Shown: positions 20,075-32,939, counted from the first letter of the stretch. The stretch: DNA of 64,000 bases from Taxawa tesnikishii (nom. ined.) (GCA_030247885.1 JAPDRO010000011.1:62001-126000), one strand, 5' to 3'. The notes: generated from the sequence alone by a model not told the origin. Program-made: numbers and translations.

Positions 20075-21132
20075 CCTATCAAGAGCAGAGAGCCCCTGAG
20101 CAAGGAGCTGTTAACTTGCCTGCATCTGCGCCGATCTGCATCTGGCACACGCGCAACGGTATAGAGCAATGGTCGCGTTGTTGACGCGATTAGATCTGGC
20201 TGAGGACCTGTTCGCAGGACTCCTGCAGGGGTTCAATAAACCCGCATACCGTTTGGAAATGAGCTGCTTAGCCTTAGACTTGGTAGGTCTGGAATACAGG
20301 AAGAGGAAGACCGTCGAGCGTTGTGCTGTTGTCGATGCGGTTCGGACCTAACGGTTTGATTATAAGGGGAGAGGCCGTTAACCCTTCGACAAACAACAAC
20401 ACTTGAACATGCACAAACATGAGCAACATCCCACAGAGCGAAACCATGATAGGTTAAGTCCCGAACGCGGTGGTCGTTGTGCACAACATCAGCGATACAC
20501 GCAAGATATGCTAGATGATGGATGAGAGGAACAGGTCATGCAGGTCATGTTGACGCTGGAGAGGAGCGTCCGGATGACTAAGCAGGCTGTTGTTCTTGGC
20601 AGAAGACTTGATTCTTTTCGTCGGGGACTTGACGTTATTCAACTATCATTCCGTACGACGTCAATCGAACTTTTGATGACGTGAACGGCCTCTGCGTTCT
20701 TGTGAAGACCGCTGCTCTACGCCTTTTCTCTAACCTATTGCCTTTGCCAGCCAGCAAAGCGCTGATGATTCCGACGAGGGCGACGAACGACAGTAGGTGA
20801 TTTGGTTCGCCGCAGGTGCTAGTCTGACTGGTCAAACAATATCTTGTAAATTGAGGGCTGGAGCCCGTGCAAGTATTCCGAGCAACCCACGGGTAAGAGA
20901 CATTATTATCAGGAATGTTTATTGTGATGTGAAATACAGCATCTTCTGTACCAGTTTATGGCGAGCAAGACAAACAAAAGCGGTTGCAAGGATCGGCTCT
21001 CGCAATACTAGCACGATCAATGGAGGTTTGCCTGAATATCACATCGTGGACCGCTCAAGCGCGACAACATCTCGGACATCAGATCTCATTCTGATGTGGC
21101 GTAGTTATCCACGGTATATTCAAGTACATGCT
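20075..21132. other. Intergenic, nothing recognised
   Basis: Short frames on both strands without family features. No repeat or RNA gene seen. Confidence 0.45.
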
Positions 21133-22479
21133 TTAAGCACCCAACACGTTTCCTAATGCCTTCTTAGCCTCCTCAATCATGTCCTTCACCTGTGCATTCC
21201 ACAGCTTGAGGTTGCTCTCCTTGCACTCCTCCTCGATCTTCTTGATGTCATTACCCACACCCTCCGCTCGCCATTCATACAGGTCGCCGCTGCGTCTACT
21301 ACTTTGCACAAGCCACTGCGTCCTCTCCAGCCGGACGTCGCTGAACGTCTTAAACGCCGCCTCAATGCCCTTGTCGCCGTGTTCCGTGACCCTAGGGTCC
21401 ACAAGCAGCTCAGCCATTACAGCTGCGTCTTCAATGCACATTCCCGCACCGGCGCCGTGATGCGGGCTTGTAGCGTGACCAGCATCGCCCAGCACGCACA
21501 CTTTGCCCTTGTTGTAGTACGGCATGGGGTGATCGCCTGTGTCGAAGATGGCCCAGCAGTCGAGGTTCGGTTCGAGCATATCGATGATCTTGTGTACAGT
21601 AGGTCCGAAATCCTTGAAGTCCTCGTAGACATGCTCCTTCTCGGACGGAAGTGTGAGCTTGCTGGTTGAAGGCCACGGGTCTGGGTTCGTCCAAAAGGCA
21701 ACTACGTTCATGGTCTCACCGTGGTCGACTGGGAAGGTGAGGACGTGACCATCCTTGCCCATGTGCATCTTGGCGTTCTGTGAGTTGTCCTTCCCGAGCG
21801 TTTCGATGGCTTTCTGCATAGGGATCAGGCCGCGGTAGGCATATTTGTGTGTGTAGGACGGTGCGGCACCCGGCTTGTCGTCGCCACCAAGCATCCAAGC
21901 CCTGACGCGAGACTTGACCCCATCACATCCGATTACTGAACGCAGTCAGCAATGCCGTTGTGATTGACAGAGCGCGCAGTACTTACTCGCATCGGCCTCC
22001 GCAGTTGTTCCGTCGTGGAACTTCATCACAAGCTTGGACCCAGAATCGTCAATCGTATCCAAGTGCTTGGAGAAGTGTGTGGTTCCCTCTGGCACCAGCT
22101 TGATTACCTCGTCCAGGAAGTGCGCTCTATGCACTGCATTGGCGCCGAAGTCGTTTGTCAGCTGGAAATAGTACGGCTCCTTTCCAACCGGAACATCTGC
22201 ATGGCCGTCGAGCCAATCGAACCACACGTGCTGCTTCTCAGGCCATACGTTCCGGGTTGCCACTTTTTCGAAGGCCTTGTAGATGTCTGGTGAGCAGACT
22301 TCCATTGCTCGTGTGGCGGCAGGGTTGAAGGCAACACCAGCACCAATCTCGCCAAAGTGCTTTGCCTGCTCGTATATCTGCACGTTCAGACCCCTTCGCT
22401 GCAAAGCAATGCCGAGGACTACTCCAGAAATACCACCGCCAACAATGGCGATGGAGTCCAATTCTTGTTTGCTGCTCAT
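21133..22479 (-). CDS. FAD-dependent monooxygenase, salicylate-hydroxylase type
   Basis: Two exons (22479-21987, 21935-21133) joined by a 51-bp intron (GTAAGT...TTCAG) give 431 residues. I start at the Met before SSKQELDS, which puts the Rossmann GGGISG loop at residues 14-19 as is usual. Further motifs: IIGCDGVKSRVR after the intron, and GKVCVLGDAGHA followed by GAGAGMCIEDA for FAD ribityl binding. These define group A flavoprotein hydroxylases (PHBH fold). They use NAD(P)H and O2 to hydroxylate aromatic rings, often with decarboxylation of salicylate. The length fits the family. No signal peptide, so cytosolic. The actual substrate may be another aromatic acid or a secondary metabolite. Confidence 0.85.
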
Positions 22480-23640
22480 GTTGACTGTGCGTTTGACGGC
22501 TGCAGACAAATCGAAAAGAGACACTGTGCGGGAAAAGATGGAAGGGCGTGGACAGGAGTTCCAGTAGATGAAATAGAGTCCACATTAACGGATTCGTACA
22601 GTTTGTATACGCTCCGTGACGTATGCATTTTCCATCGATGGCAGACGTTTCCGGCACTCGCAGGGCGAAGCTATACATCAGAACATGTCGTTCTAGCCTT
22701 TTCATACGGTGCAAACATGATCGTTTACGTCTGGCCGGTAGTCCCGGCAGCTCTGGTGGGTTCTTTCGCTGTGCGACGCGTTTCGAGTGTGTGAAGGTGT
22801 TGGTGATTGGCTTCCGTCATGACATCGGATGCTTCGGAATCGGATCGGCTGCAGTCTTTCACTGATATATGCCCAGACTTCCGAGAATACGGCATGCGTT
22901 CAAAGGACAATTGCGATCGTCTTCCAATATTGCCGTCCCGTACTGTCACCGCTGGATGAACGCACTCTGGCATGAGGATGTGTGTTAATGACTCGGAGGT
23001 CAGATATCTCCTCTTTCGGGTGGCCTCACACGCGGGGCATCTGTGATTGGATATGAGCGGTTCTCGTTGGACAGGGCGATACCGCAACAGCTCGCGCATC
23101 GCGCACTTTGGCCTGCTGCCGTGCAACGAAAACCAGTGGCTGGGGAGCAGCCCATGCTCGCCCGTATTTCCGTATTCAGTATCGGCGCTCGCTCCCTTCT
23201 TCCACCGACACGCCGGCATCGGTGACCTCGCCAGCCCTGTACATCAAAACACCCAGCAAGTCACCACGGCACGGGAAAGTATCCTGGAGACACAAACGGA
23301 CTTAGTGCTGATGATCCGTTTGTTCTCTCCCTATCCCTTCTATGACATGCGGCGTTAAAGGGATAGGTAATTAACACCGAAACTGTGCGACACCCCTCCC
23401 TTATGTTGGATCGTATATCATGTTTCGCGCTTGCAAGAGTACATCCCTTCGCACTGCATGCTAGTACTTAGCAGAGCGCTTTTTCGCCTATGATCTAACG
23501 CAACGTACTCACGTCTTTTGCTTTGTCGATCGATTGTCTATGAGCTCTGTCTCGTAGATCGACCCTCCACATGGTCACGTTATAACATGGACCACTATCA
23601 AACGCCTTCGTAAAAAACGTCAAGTTCAAGACCAAGGAAC
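22480..23640. promoter_or_regulatory. Divergent intergenic region, monooxygenase / MFS transporter
   Basis: The 1.16 kb between two head-to-head genes holds no supported gene. It contains both promoters; shared control of the aromatic monooxygenase and the antiporter is possible but not shown by any motif I recognise. Confidence 0.4.
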
Positions 23641-25459
23641 ATGGGCACTCCCTCAGATCTGGGAGAAAGGGTTACTGCAGAGAAGCAGAAACATCAGCAA
23701 TCTACCGAGCAGGATGCCGTATTACCAGCAGAAGAGAATGCGGCCAACCCGGTCGTTGCGTCCAAGTCTCCTACCACGAACAAGGAAGCCGTTCCAGCAG
23801 AGACCCCAGTCCAACCCACGGATATCTATTCAATCGAGCGTGTTGCGCCGAGCACCGAAGACTACAGCATCTTCACTGTTACTCAGAAACGAACGATTGT
23901 CGTTGCAGCGTCATTCGCCTCTTTGTTCTCGCCAATGACCGGGTCCATATATTATCCAGCACTGAACACCATTGCCAATGACCTGCACGTCAGTGCCTCG
24001 AAGGTCAATTTGACGGTGACGACTTACCTGGTAAGTAGACCAAAGAATATACTGCGTCGTGCGAGGTTACTGACTGCCTGTGCAGATCATACAAGGACTG
24101 GCTCCTATGATCATCGCGGGGTTCTCTGACAACGCTGGCAGGAGGCCCGCTTATATTGCTTGCTTCATTACTTATCTTGCCGCAAACCTTGCCCTCGGCC
24201 TGCAAAACAACTACGCTGCCCTCCTCGTTCTGCGTTGTCTACAAAGCGGCGGCAGTAGTGGCACTGTGGCACTCGCAAACGGTGTCATCGGCGATATCAT
24301 CACTTCCGCAGAACGGGGTGCGTATATTGCCTTCGCCTCTGCACCACAAACTCTCGGGCCAACGCTGTCTCCCATCATAGGCGGCTTGCTGAGTCAGTAT
24401 CTTGGATGGCACAGTGTCTTCTGGTTCCTCTTGATATGGGGCGGCTGCTTCTTTATCTTGTTGTTCTTATTTCTTCCAGAGACTTGTCGCAAGGTCGTAG
24501 GAGATGGCTCGATACCACCTCCAAAAACGAGCACGAACATTACAGATGCAATCCGGCATGCCAACCGACGCAAAGCTGGTATACCGCTCGACACTGCCAA
24601 ACAAGAAGAGCTCCGGAAGAATTACAAGCTCCACTTCCCGAATCCTCTGACCACCCTCATCGTACTTGCAGATCTCGAATCCGCGCTTATTCTGGGGGCG
24701 TGCGGACTCTCGCTCGCCTGCTTCTACGCCATCTCCACCGGCGCCGCATCGGCGTTCAAATCGCTCTATGGCTTTAACGACATCTTGATATCTGTCATGT
24801 TCATACCAATCGGTGTCGGCGGCGGCGTCGCAGTCTTCACAACGGGCAAGATGGTCGACTGGAACTATCGCCGGCATGCCAAGCGCAACAACTTTCCCGT
24901 CACAAAGAACAGACAACAGGACCTGACCAACTTCCCAATCGAACAAGCACGGCTGGAGATTGCGCTGCCGCTCTTTTATCTTGGTGCTGTCTCGATGGTC
25001 GGGTATGGATGGATCATGGATCACAAAGTCAGCCTCGCCGGCCCGGTCATACTACTCTTCGTCATGGGCTACGGCCTCACGGCCGCGTTCCAAGTCCTGA
25101 ACATCCTGTAAGTCTTCGCAGCATTTTCATCTCCGGTTGGGATGCTGACGGATCGAACTACCAGAATGGTTGACATCTACCCCGGTCGACCCGCCACGGC
25201 AACGGCAGCGAACAACATCGTGCGCTGCGAATTGGGCGCCGCCGCCAGCGCAGCCATCGTGCCCATGAGTGAGGCGATGGGAAATGGATGGGCATACACA
25301 TTACTCACGCTGTTGTTCATTGCGTACAGTCCTGCGCTGTGGGCGTGCATGTGGTATGGAATGAAATGGCGGAAAGCGAAGAGAGAGAAGAAAGACAGGG
25401 AAACCGCTGCTGTGCAAGAGCGTAACAAGGAAAATCAGAAACGTGAAGAGAGCACATGA
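23641..25459 (+). CDS. MFS multidrug/H+ antiporter, DHA1 family (Qdr/Dtr-like)
   Basis: Three exons (23641-24030, 24086-25107, 25165-25459) with matching phases give 568 residues. A hydrophilic N-terminus of about 85 residues precedes the first helix (IVVAASFASLFSPMTGSIYYPAL). The YYPALN and SDNAGRRPAY (motif A) sequences, and motif C in helix 5 (APQTLGPTLSPIIGG), mark the 12-helix DHA1 group. A central cytoplasmic loop and a charged C-terminus (KREKKDRE) are present. Predicted plasma-membrane exporter of drugs, toxins or metabolites. Its divergent partner is the FAD monooxygenase. No damage seen. Confidence 0.88.
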
Positions 25460-25857
25460 CATGTTCAGCGAGCCTTATTCGCGGGCTTGATCCCGTACAG
25501 TGGGAACGTGTGTTCAAAACATGATCGCTTGGTTTCGGTACGCGCTCATGCTTCCTGTCGGCTTGAACTGATCTTCTCCCCAACTCCAACTCCCAATAAC
25601 GCTTATGATATTCTCTTTCTTGGTGATGCTAGCTTCGCTTTGGAAGGCTGGTTCAACCAGATGTCACGCGAAGGCATACTAACAACAGCACAGATTTGTT
25701 TTTGTGTCCCTTCAGGAAGTCGCTGAAGGGCTTCCTCAAAGGGCTTTTATTGTGTTTCAATACCTTAATTAAGAAATCACACCCAACTCCAGACTCCATA
25801 AGAAATCGGTATTCGGATCCCAAACAATGGAAAAGCGCCTTACCGTACGAACTTCAG
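25460..25857. other. Intergenic, nothing recognised
   Basis: About 400 bp between the convergent ends of the antiporter and the next minus-strand gene; only 3' flanking sequence. Confidence 0.5.
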
Positions 25858-26729
25858 TCATGCTTGCGAAGTATCAGCCCGTGAAGCATCAGCGGGGGAG
25901 GTGTTGTACTCCTTTGCCGGTGTGTCACCTCCAGCATGCGGGCCCTTAACCCAGACGCCTCTGTTCCTGTTGTTCCTCAGCACGAGCTGAATCTCCTTGA
26001 ACTCAGTCACTCTGTTGTCAATGTACTCGTCCTGGTTACGCACCATCCTCCCGTCCGTATCCACGTCGGGATTGTAGCTCCAACCCCACTTGATGCGGCT
26101 CTCCAGGTGGATGTCAGGACCTTCCTGCCCTTCCTCGCTGTCCTTGAAGATGACCGAGACTCGCTTCATGTTCTTGAAGGTCTGCTTGTACAGGTCCATG
26201 TCGAGGAAAAGGTACAGAGTGCACAAGGCGATTGGACAAGCCAGGTCTTCCTCACGAGAAGCGCCCACGACGACCAGCTCCAAGGAGTCGAGTTGCTCGA
26301 ACTCGTCGACGAAATACGTACTGACATCTCCTAGGGTAACATACCACGCACACCCCCGCAACCGCATGTGCCATCGGTCTGCAGAACCAGCCGCATGTTC
26401 TTGATCTTGCGGAGGAGCGCCTTCTCTTCAAAGAAGTCGCTCCCGTCGACCTCCCATCTCCCTCTGAATTTGGTGGCCGTGACAGTCACCGTGATCGTCT
26501 GCTGGAAGAACATGTCGTTGAAGCGTGATGCGGGGACTTGATCACTGTTAGCCACCCACTTCCGTAGGGATCTTGCCTTCGTGTACTCCTCGCGAGTACG
26601 TGGGAGTGGACGAACATCGGCTTCGATGAAGTGGCGCTTGATCTCCGTGACGAGCTCGGGGGTAAAGACTGCACCTTCTCCATCAGGGCAGTGGTCTCCT
26701 TGTCCATTACAGAGCTTGCCTCCTTCCAT
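25858..26729 (-). CDS. Unknown fungal protein with one frame slip
   Basis: Starts at the Met of MEGGKLCNGQGD; no earlier in-frame Met exists before a stop. The first frame runs to KNMRLVLQTDGTCGCGG and the second continues CAWYVTLGDVSTYFVDEFEQL to a Thr/Ala-rich end. The shift lies at a run of five C (26353-26357, G on the coding strand); one more base would give a smooth 290-residue protein. A short intron near 26285-26340 is an alternative. The middle (LRKIKNMRLVL ... LDSLELVVVG ... CTLYLFLDMDLYKQTF) has the alternating pattern of the small fungal F-box/2EXR-like proteins, but I cannot assign a family. TTTATAAG about 140 bp upstream may be its TATA box. Confidence 0.55.
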
Positions 26730-28110
26730 TGCGTCGAGGCCATAGCTGTCATTCGAAGCGGTTTCTCTGCGTGTTGTTTTCCCCTACCGTCTGCTGCGGT
26801 ATATTTTTCGGAAGGTGTTGAGCGTTAGGTCAGGATCAGCCGTCTGAGATAGCTGGGAGCTGTGCTTATAAAAGAAGGAAATGAATGTCGAGCGGCTCGG
26901 GTGTTTCGAATAGCTATGGAACAAGTGTCAAGTTCACTTGAGGTGTTGGGACTCTAGACTTGTGCGGTACATGGCATTGTTCCAGCCAATCCCACACAAA
27001 GCCCGTCACATTTGGACAAAGTCGAAGTTCGAGCAATCCACCAAAGGCCTGTACGAAAGTACATGGCCATTGAGCAAGAACAATGGCGTTGTTCCAAACA
27101 AAGACGGCATAACGACATATCATGCCCATGTGGTCTGATCCCTTCGTTTGGAAAGCATTATCCAAGGGACATAGTTGGGAGGACTGGAAAGCGGAAGCTA
27201 ATGGTTGAAAACCCCAGTCGTTGTTCTCATGCATGGTATCGGTAGTGCGCAACAATGGTCACTGTCTCCGAATACGCCATCTGGAAGCACTTTTCTAGAT
27301 GTGCGATCCGGATGCATATCGCCAGCATGAGGAAGTGGAGAGCCTGACGAAGCTCATGACAGCTACTAATACAGGCACGTGAAGCAGCGAGAAGCTCAAG
27401 GGGTTGTCTGGGAGAAGACCCAGATTGGAAGCATGGATTGAATCGCGGACAGAAGCCGTCGGATTTGATGTACAGCGAGCAGTTTTCCCTCTGCGTCTAT
27501 TGGCTCGGAGCCAAGGTGTTTGTGTAAAAAGCGGAGCGATCACGGCGTACAACATGTCCTCCGGGTTGGTTGAGCAGGGAAGTAGGGAATAGACAAACAG
27601 AATAAACGAGATCTGCCATAGTAAACAACGCAGGACGAATCCTACCTGTATGGTGTCAAAAACCCAAGCCTGCATATCGGAGTGGGTAAGAATGGTTCAC
27701 CCAACCGGCATGGATGGAAGTCATATATCGTTCACGACATCAGATTTTCCACTAACCAGGTACCGCATCCGCCCTCGTCATGTACAAGGCCTCAGGCTCT
27801 CATTTAGTTCTTATCAGACACCCAATCGCCTCGAGTATGTACGTCGGACTCCCCCAGATGCAAATGCCGAGCCCATCCTCAACCATGGCACCAGATGGAA
27901 AACACCCAACCAACAATGCTCAATGTCATGCAACCCTGCCGCCTGTCCGGTCAAATGCCTAATTCGATGCAACTGCTCGCCGGCCCCGACCGTGTATGAT
28001 ATGAAACATCCGCCTCCATGTCTGTTCTCCGTGCCCACAGTATCATGTCGTAAACTACGATTAGGTATTGATGTATTATAACCTGTCCATAAACCGATGC
28101 AGATGACCCT
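26730..28110. other. Intergenic, nothing supported
   Basis: Frames at 27295-27675 (minus) and 27650-28081 (plus) overlap and show no domain, signal or splice logic. A 1.38-kb gap of ordinary composition. Confidence 0.4.
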
Positions 28111-30620
28111 TCAGCGCGTGATGATCAAGCCGAACCCGTCCATCCATGCTCCGCAACTGCCGTAAATGCCTGCGATGCTGTATCCACGGGGTGGCATGAG
28201 AAGGTGACTAGAAGACAGTCAGTCGAACAATCGCTCACGCGCAAAGGAACCGCTGGCGGCTGGCTGGACTTACCCGCTGCCTCCGTCTTTATTGCCATAG
28301 ATCGGACTCTTGCGACCACGGCTTGTCATGATCTGAATACCGTCTATCCAGAAACCAGCTCTGAGATAGAATCCCGTGATCGTCTCAGCTCTCACCGTGT
28401 CAAGCTGGAACAGGTCACCTCCTTCTTTGCCTCCTCGCTTCCCAAATAGTTGCGTTTCTCCGTCCTCGTAGCAGAACTCGATGCCGTCAAGCGCGAACCC
28501 ATGGTAGACTCTGACGGCCCTAAGCAGCTTAGTCTGCATGTGAGCAGCCTGCAGAATGAGCTCTTGCGGCCGACTCCCCTCCATCTGTGAAAATCCCAGC
28601 TTCGCGCCCTTTAATGCGACGCGGCCGTCCGGGAGCTTCAATCTCGAATTCTTCGTGTTCGTAAAGGAAGCGAAATCGTCAATCTCACGCTCGGCCAGTC
28701 CAGCGCTGAACATCTTGAGCTTGAGCTTCTTGTTCTTGTTCTCTGCCCCGACTCTCTCGCGGAGTTCCTGCTCTGTAAGGGTGATCTGCTTTTCCATTCC
28801 GCGTGGGCCGTTCGTGTGATTGATCCAGTGATGGCAGAGGTCGTCACCTTCGACGTAGATTTCAATCCAGGCGATAGCACTGGTTGACGTTATAGTGACA
28901 CTGCCGCTGTCGATCGGCCACACCTGCAGACTGTCGTCTGCAGGCACGCACAAATCGTTGGGGATCGCAAAGCATGGATGAAAGCGGAAGCGGAGCGCAT
29001 CAAGCACATGCCATGCGCACTCATCAGTCTCGAGTACCAACTGTCCAGCCGACCTTGTTCTGGTAGAATAAGGCTCCCGAGTGGTGAATGTACGGTTGAG
29101 CCGTACGTAATCACGAAGCATGACTCCTGATTCTTGATGTGGGCATCCGAAAAGATGTCCGGTTTCGTGCATGTGTGCGCCGATTCCAATGTTGGCTGCC
29201 TCCCAGTTGCTGCCGCTCTCGTTGCAATCGTTTGCAACATAATTGGTGTCTGTCCTGGTGCAATCGGTAAAAGCAGGGACAACCTCCTCCAGATGGGCGG
29301 GATACGATTGAAGGGCGTGAGATCCGAAGATGGCCAGCTTGACGTCGTCTACACCACCTCCTAATGCAGCATGTCCGCGTACCGTGCCTGCTTCTTTGTC
29401 CCAATGCGTATCGAGAAACATGCAGGATACATAGTGCTTCTGTCCCGGCCTAGGTCCGAAATGCTTCTTGCACGCATCGATGGCAATGCTGAATAGTTCA
29501 CCTTTCCTCTGTGCTGGCTCGTATTGCTGGGCAAAGTCAAGTTCCCTTAATTCGTCCACAGTCTTGTCCAGTACAATAACATTGATCTTAGCTTCGTTGC
29601 GCAGCTGGTTTGTTTCAAAGTCGCGGTTGGACAAGGTTCCCGTCTGCCATTCCTCTTCGAAGCGGAAGCAACGCCTGCCAAAGCCGTGCCTGTTCATCTG
29701 CTCTCCTGTGAATGCTTGCCAGAGGTACGCCGCCATCTTGAATTTCCTGATCGCCGTGTCCAAGTTGTGGCCCTCCGACTTTACACGCTCTGGTACGGCG
29801 TCGAACGTTCTCGGGGAGTCCTTAGCCACGAGTATAGCCAGGTGCAGCGGCGGTGAGGAGGTCATTGGAAGGTAGTTGATGTTGATGTTGGAGGAATATG
29901 GTCTCTGAGGCTGGGAGGGTTTCCGCTGAGGGTAGAAGTCCAGGCGTAACCTGTTTGGACCGGGCTGTAGGTGAACAAGAGCCTTGAAGTGATTCTCGGA
30001 AACGGGCCAGCTCGTTGGAGGAAAACTCTCCTTGTCATGGTATACGACAACTTCACCATTCACAGGCATTTGAGGCTCGCCCACCTCGCCCGAGATGAGC
30101 AGTATCTTCTGGTGCACCTGCTCTGTCTGTCAGCCGTGGAGGAGCTAGGGGCGTCTTGCTTTACACATACCCATGACGAATCCGAGATTGACAGCACACG
30201 TGGCGCAAGTGGATCTGCGGGTAGGGTACGTGGTGGGGGCTACTGGTTGATGGCATTCCCTGGGAACAGCAAATGTCAGTCAATTGCGCGCCCAAGCTTG
30301 CTATGCCAACTCACGACTATGCTGTATCGGTTGCTGTGTGCGCTTGGCAGTCGCGGTCTTGATAGACTGGGTGGAGATTGGCCGCCGCCCGCTCCGTTGA
30401 GTGTAGAGTTGGACCAAGACTTGGATGCTGCAGGGAACGATGTCGGAGGAGTTGTCGAGCCATTGAAGAAGGAGCTGAGGGTCGAAGAGGACTTGTTCTG
30501 AGGAACCTCATCGGCAGCTCCATCGTTTGAACCGTTGCTGGATGACGAATTGGAGTTGTCCGTCTTGACACTGGCGCGCGACTTCCGGCGAAGCTGGAGA
30601 TCTTTGAGAAACGAAGGCAT
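28111..30620 (-). CDS. Putative zinc metalloprotease (YIL108W-like) with jacalin-like C-terminal domain
   Basis: Four exons (30620-30315, 30239-30171, 30117-28274, 28207-28111) give 771 residues. The first ~110 residues are a Ser/Asn-rich tail after MPSFLKDLQLRR. Next comes a beta-rich N-domain (VHQKILLISGEVGEP, FKALVHLQPGPNRLRLDF). The catalytic part holds a metzincin-type site HETGHLFGCPH preceded by NIGIGAHM, as in the fungal putative-metallopeptidase family that includes yeast YIL108W. The last ~150 residues are jacalin-like (VRVYHGFALDGIEFCYEDG, and GYSIAGIYGSCGAWMDGFGLII in the last exon). There is no signal peptide, so probably cytosolic. Substrate unknown. The last exon was found by splicing at GTAAGT and completes the lectin-like sheet. 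Confidence 0.85.
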
Positions 30621-31720
30621 TACGGCGATAGATGGAGGGGTATTAGGAGGTGCAAGGCACAGTCTAGCAGAAAACAGTGTCAACTATGGTCGCTGCCGAC
30701 TTCCGCAGTCACCGAGACTTCGGCGAGCGACTGGGATGCAGGCGGCCGGAAGCGCGGGACAGTGGAAGAGTGTGGGACAACGAAGCTTGTGATTGCGATA
30801 AGCCTCCCAAACGGAGCAATGCCACCACCAAAGGTCTTCTGAGGCGAAGTGAGGGGAGGTAAAGGTGTAGAAGGCTGGTGCGAGCGACGTGTTTCAGCCG
30901 GAAAGACTGAGTTGCAACATCAGGAAAGCGTGGGTAGTCGTAGGCGTAGTCATAGTCGTAGTCGTGGTTGGGAAAGTATCCCGTCCGCGCATGGCGCCGC
31001 ATTAGAGACATGCGGCTAAGGCTTGGCGCCACAACCGCGTTAGTCTGATGGCATGATTGCATGGCGCACTCCAAAAGTGCCTGCTGTGCCTGCTGTGCCT
31101 TATCCAAGCCGCATTATCGATGCACAGACGGCGTCAGGCCCGGTTTTTCTATCAATGGATTCGTCGCAAACAGGCAACGTCTCGATCAATCACTGAGCGC
31201 GCGTTTGTCTCGGTTGCGCAGTCGAGCGCCAGATGCACAAACCGCGGTGAGTGATGGTTGACTAGACGACAAATGCCGTTCGCATGTCGATTGTTATGCT
31301 GCAGTATGCTCCAATCATTGAGAGTTCGAACGCGCTTTTCTCGAATTCTTCTTCCTCTTCCTCTTCCTCTTCCTTTTCCTCTTCCTTGCTTGCAAACGGC
31401 CGCGGACTGCCGACTTCTCAGCCCCAACTGCGGCGGATGATGTCAAGCCGAACCAACCGGCCGGTTGTCGGCTCACACTTAGTCGGCGATCGCAGTCGAT
31501 GCCAAGCTCACGTAAAGAATGTAATGATCCCCCTCCTGCGCTAGGACGTTGCCCCGGCTTCAGCCTTCTGCAAGCACTCTGACCGTTCGTTCCCCTTGCT
31601 TCATGTTTGTGCCGCCAGTGTAGAGAAAGGCTTTTGTGCATCCAACTACCGACTGAAGATTTCTATCTCCCAGTGCCTCTAATCAATCTCTCACCATCCG
31701 AGATAGCTCTCCGCATCACC
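30621..31720. promoter_or_regulatory. Divergent intergenic region, metalloprotease / Whi5-like
   Basis: About 1.1 kb with simple GTAGTC-type repeats at 30930-30970 and a CTTCCT-type tract at 31340-31385. No supported gene. Length and tract content are compatible with a long regulated promoter for the cell-cycle gene. Confidence 0.4.
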
Positions 31721-32939
31721 ATGTCCCTAGAAGGGCATATCGGCCAGCCCTCTGAGGTTGCGACCAAGGTCCTCCGGAGGGCAGAAGTCAGCAAGGTACT
31801 TCAACCCCTCTGAACCTCGTCGCCTCTTCAACCCATAGGTCTCATGGTTAACACTCCCTTTGGTAGATAACCAGAACTCTTCAAAACCGTCTTGCTCTCG
31901 CCAACGTCAAGATCAAGCATGGCTGGGAGAACCTCAGCCTCGACACTATCGAGCCGCAAATCGATCAGCAACTCCGACTCAAGCGCCCTGCATCCAGCAC
32001 CGACACAACATCCGATTCTTCATCCATCGTTTCTGGCTTTCATTCTACCAACGGTCTCAGCTCATCCCCGCTCACGGCGCCCATGTTCTCCGACGACACA
32101 GACCGTTTCGAAGGCAGCAGGAGCTTCAAGCGTGCAAGAGTGGGGAATCGCGCAACGTTTCCAGCCTCAAGTTCACAGACCGGTCGCAAAACACGAGCAG
32201 CAACCCGCAATTCGCTCGCAGCGCAGTCATGGAAAGCGTCACACCGACTTCCGGAATCCTCTCCAGTTTATCATTCGAAACATGCGCGTTTCAATTCTCC
32301 ACATGTATCGAAGCTCTCATTCATCTCTGAAGTATCCACCGTTCCTGATGATACAATCTCCCCGAACTTTCCGAGGACGACGACATCGACCTACCGGTGC
32401 ATTCCTTCAACATCAATTCCTCTCAGCATATGCGCTCCTCCCCGCCCCGGACTCCGCCACCCCAGCACAAGATGCTCGGCAAGACTGCGAACGTTTCGTG
32501 GTCCCGTACACCAAGAACAGGAGAGGATGACGCGGATCTGCTAATGTATCTTGCGAACTCGCCAACTCCGGCCACCATAAACGGAGCAAAGACGCTCATG
32601 CAAGCGCCCTCCACTCCACCGTCGAAGACGACACCTCTGCCTTCATCCATGATGTCGACACCTGGAGGCACCGGTTATGGCTTGTTCGGGCTGCCACCCA
32701 ACACTCCCTCCAACGACTTCAACTTCGCGGATTTCTGCAACGTCACCCCAAGCCCGGCGCAACGGGCGTGGCCAAAGACCCCAGGAACTGTCAAAACGCC
32801 GAATACAGCGCGCGAGGCCAGGCGAAAGTTGATCTTCGATTCGCTACACCCACCCACGGGAAGCCCGGCCATGGCGCGGAGTTTCAATGGTCAAGAAACA
32901 GATCTTGGCTTGGACCTGGACCAGAAAGACATATTCTAA
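31721..32939 (+). CDS. Whi5/Nrm1-type G1/S transcriptional corepressor
   Basis: Exon 1 is 31721-31795 and exon 2 starts at 31867 after a 71-bp intron; the stop is at 32937-32939. The N-terminal conserved block is LQNRLALANVKIKHGWENLSLDTIEPQ split as short words in the Whi5/Nrm1 family: LQNRLALA, KHGWENLS and DTIEP. A Ser/Thr-Pro rich middle with many potential CDK sites follows, then the family C-terminal motif (SPAQRAWPKTPG, then REARRKLIFDSL). These proteins bind SBF/MBF at G1/S promoters. The frame changes once at a C4 run (32360-32363); one more C gives DDTISPELSEDDDID and a 382-residue protein. A 44-nt intron (GTATCC...CCGAG) would also restore phase but removes that acidic segment. Confidence 0.75.

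Noticed and set aside
27295-28081. Two 125-145 codon frames on opposite strands
   Set aside because: No recognisable features; composition like non-coding sequence.
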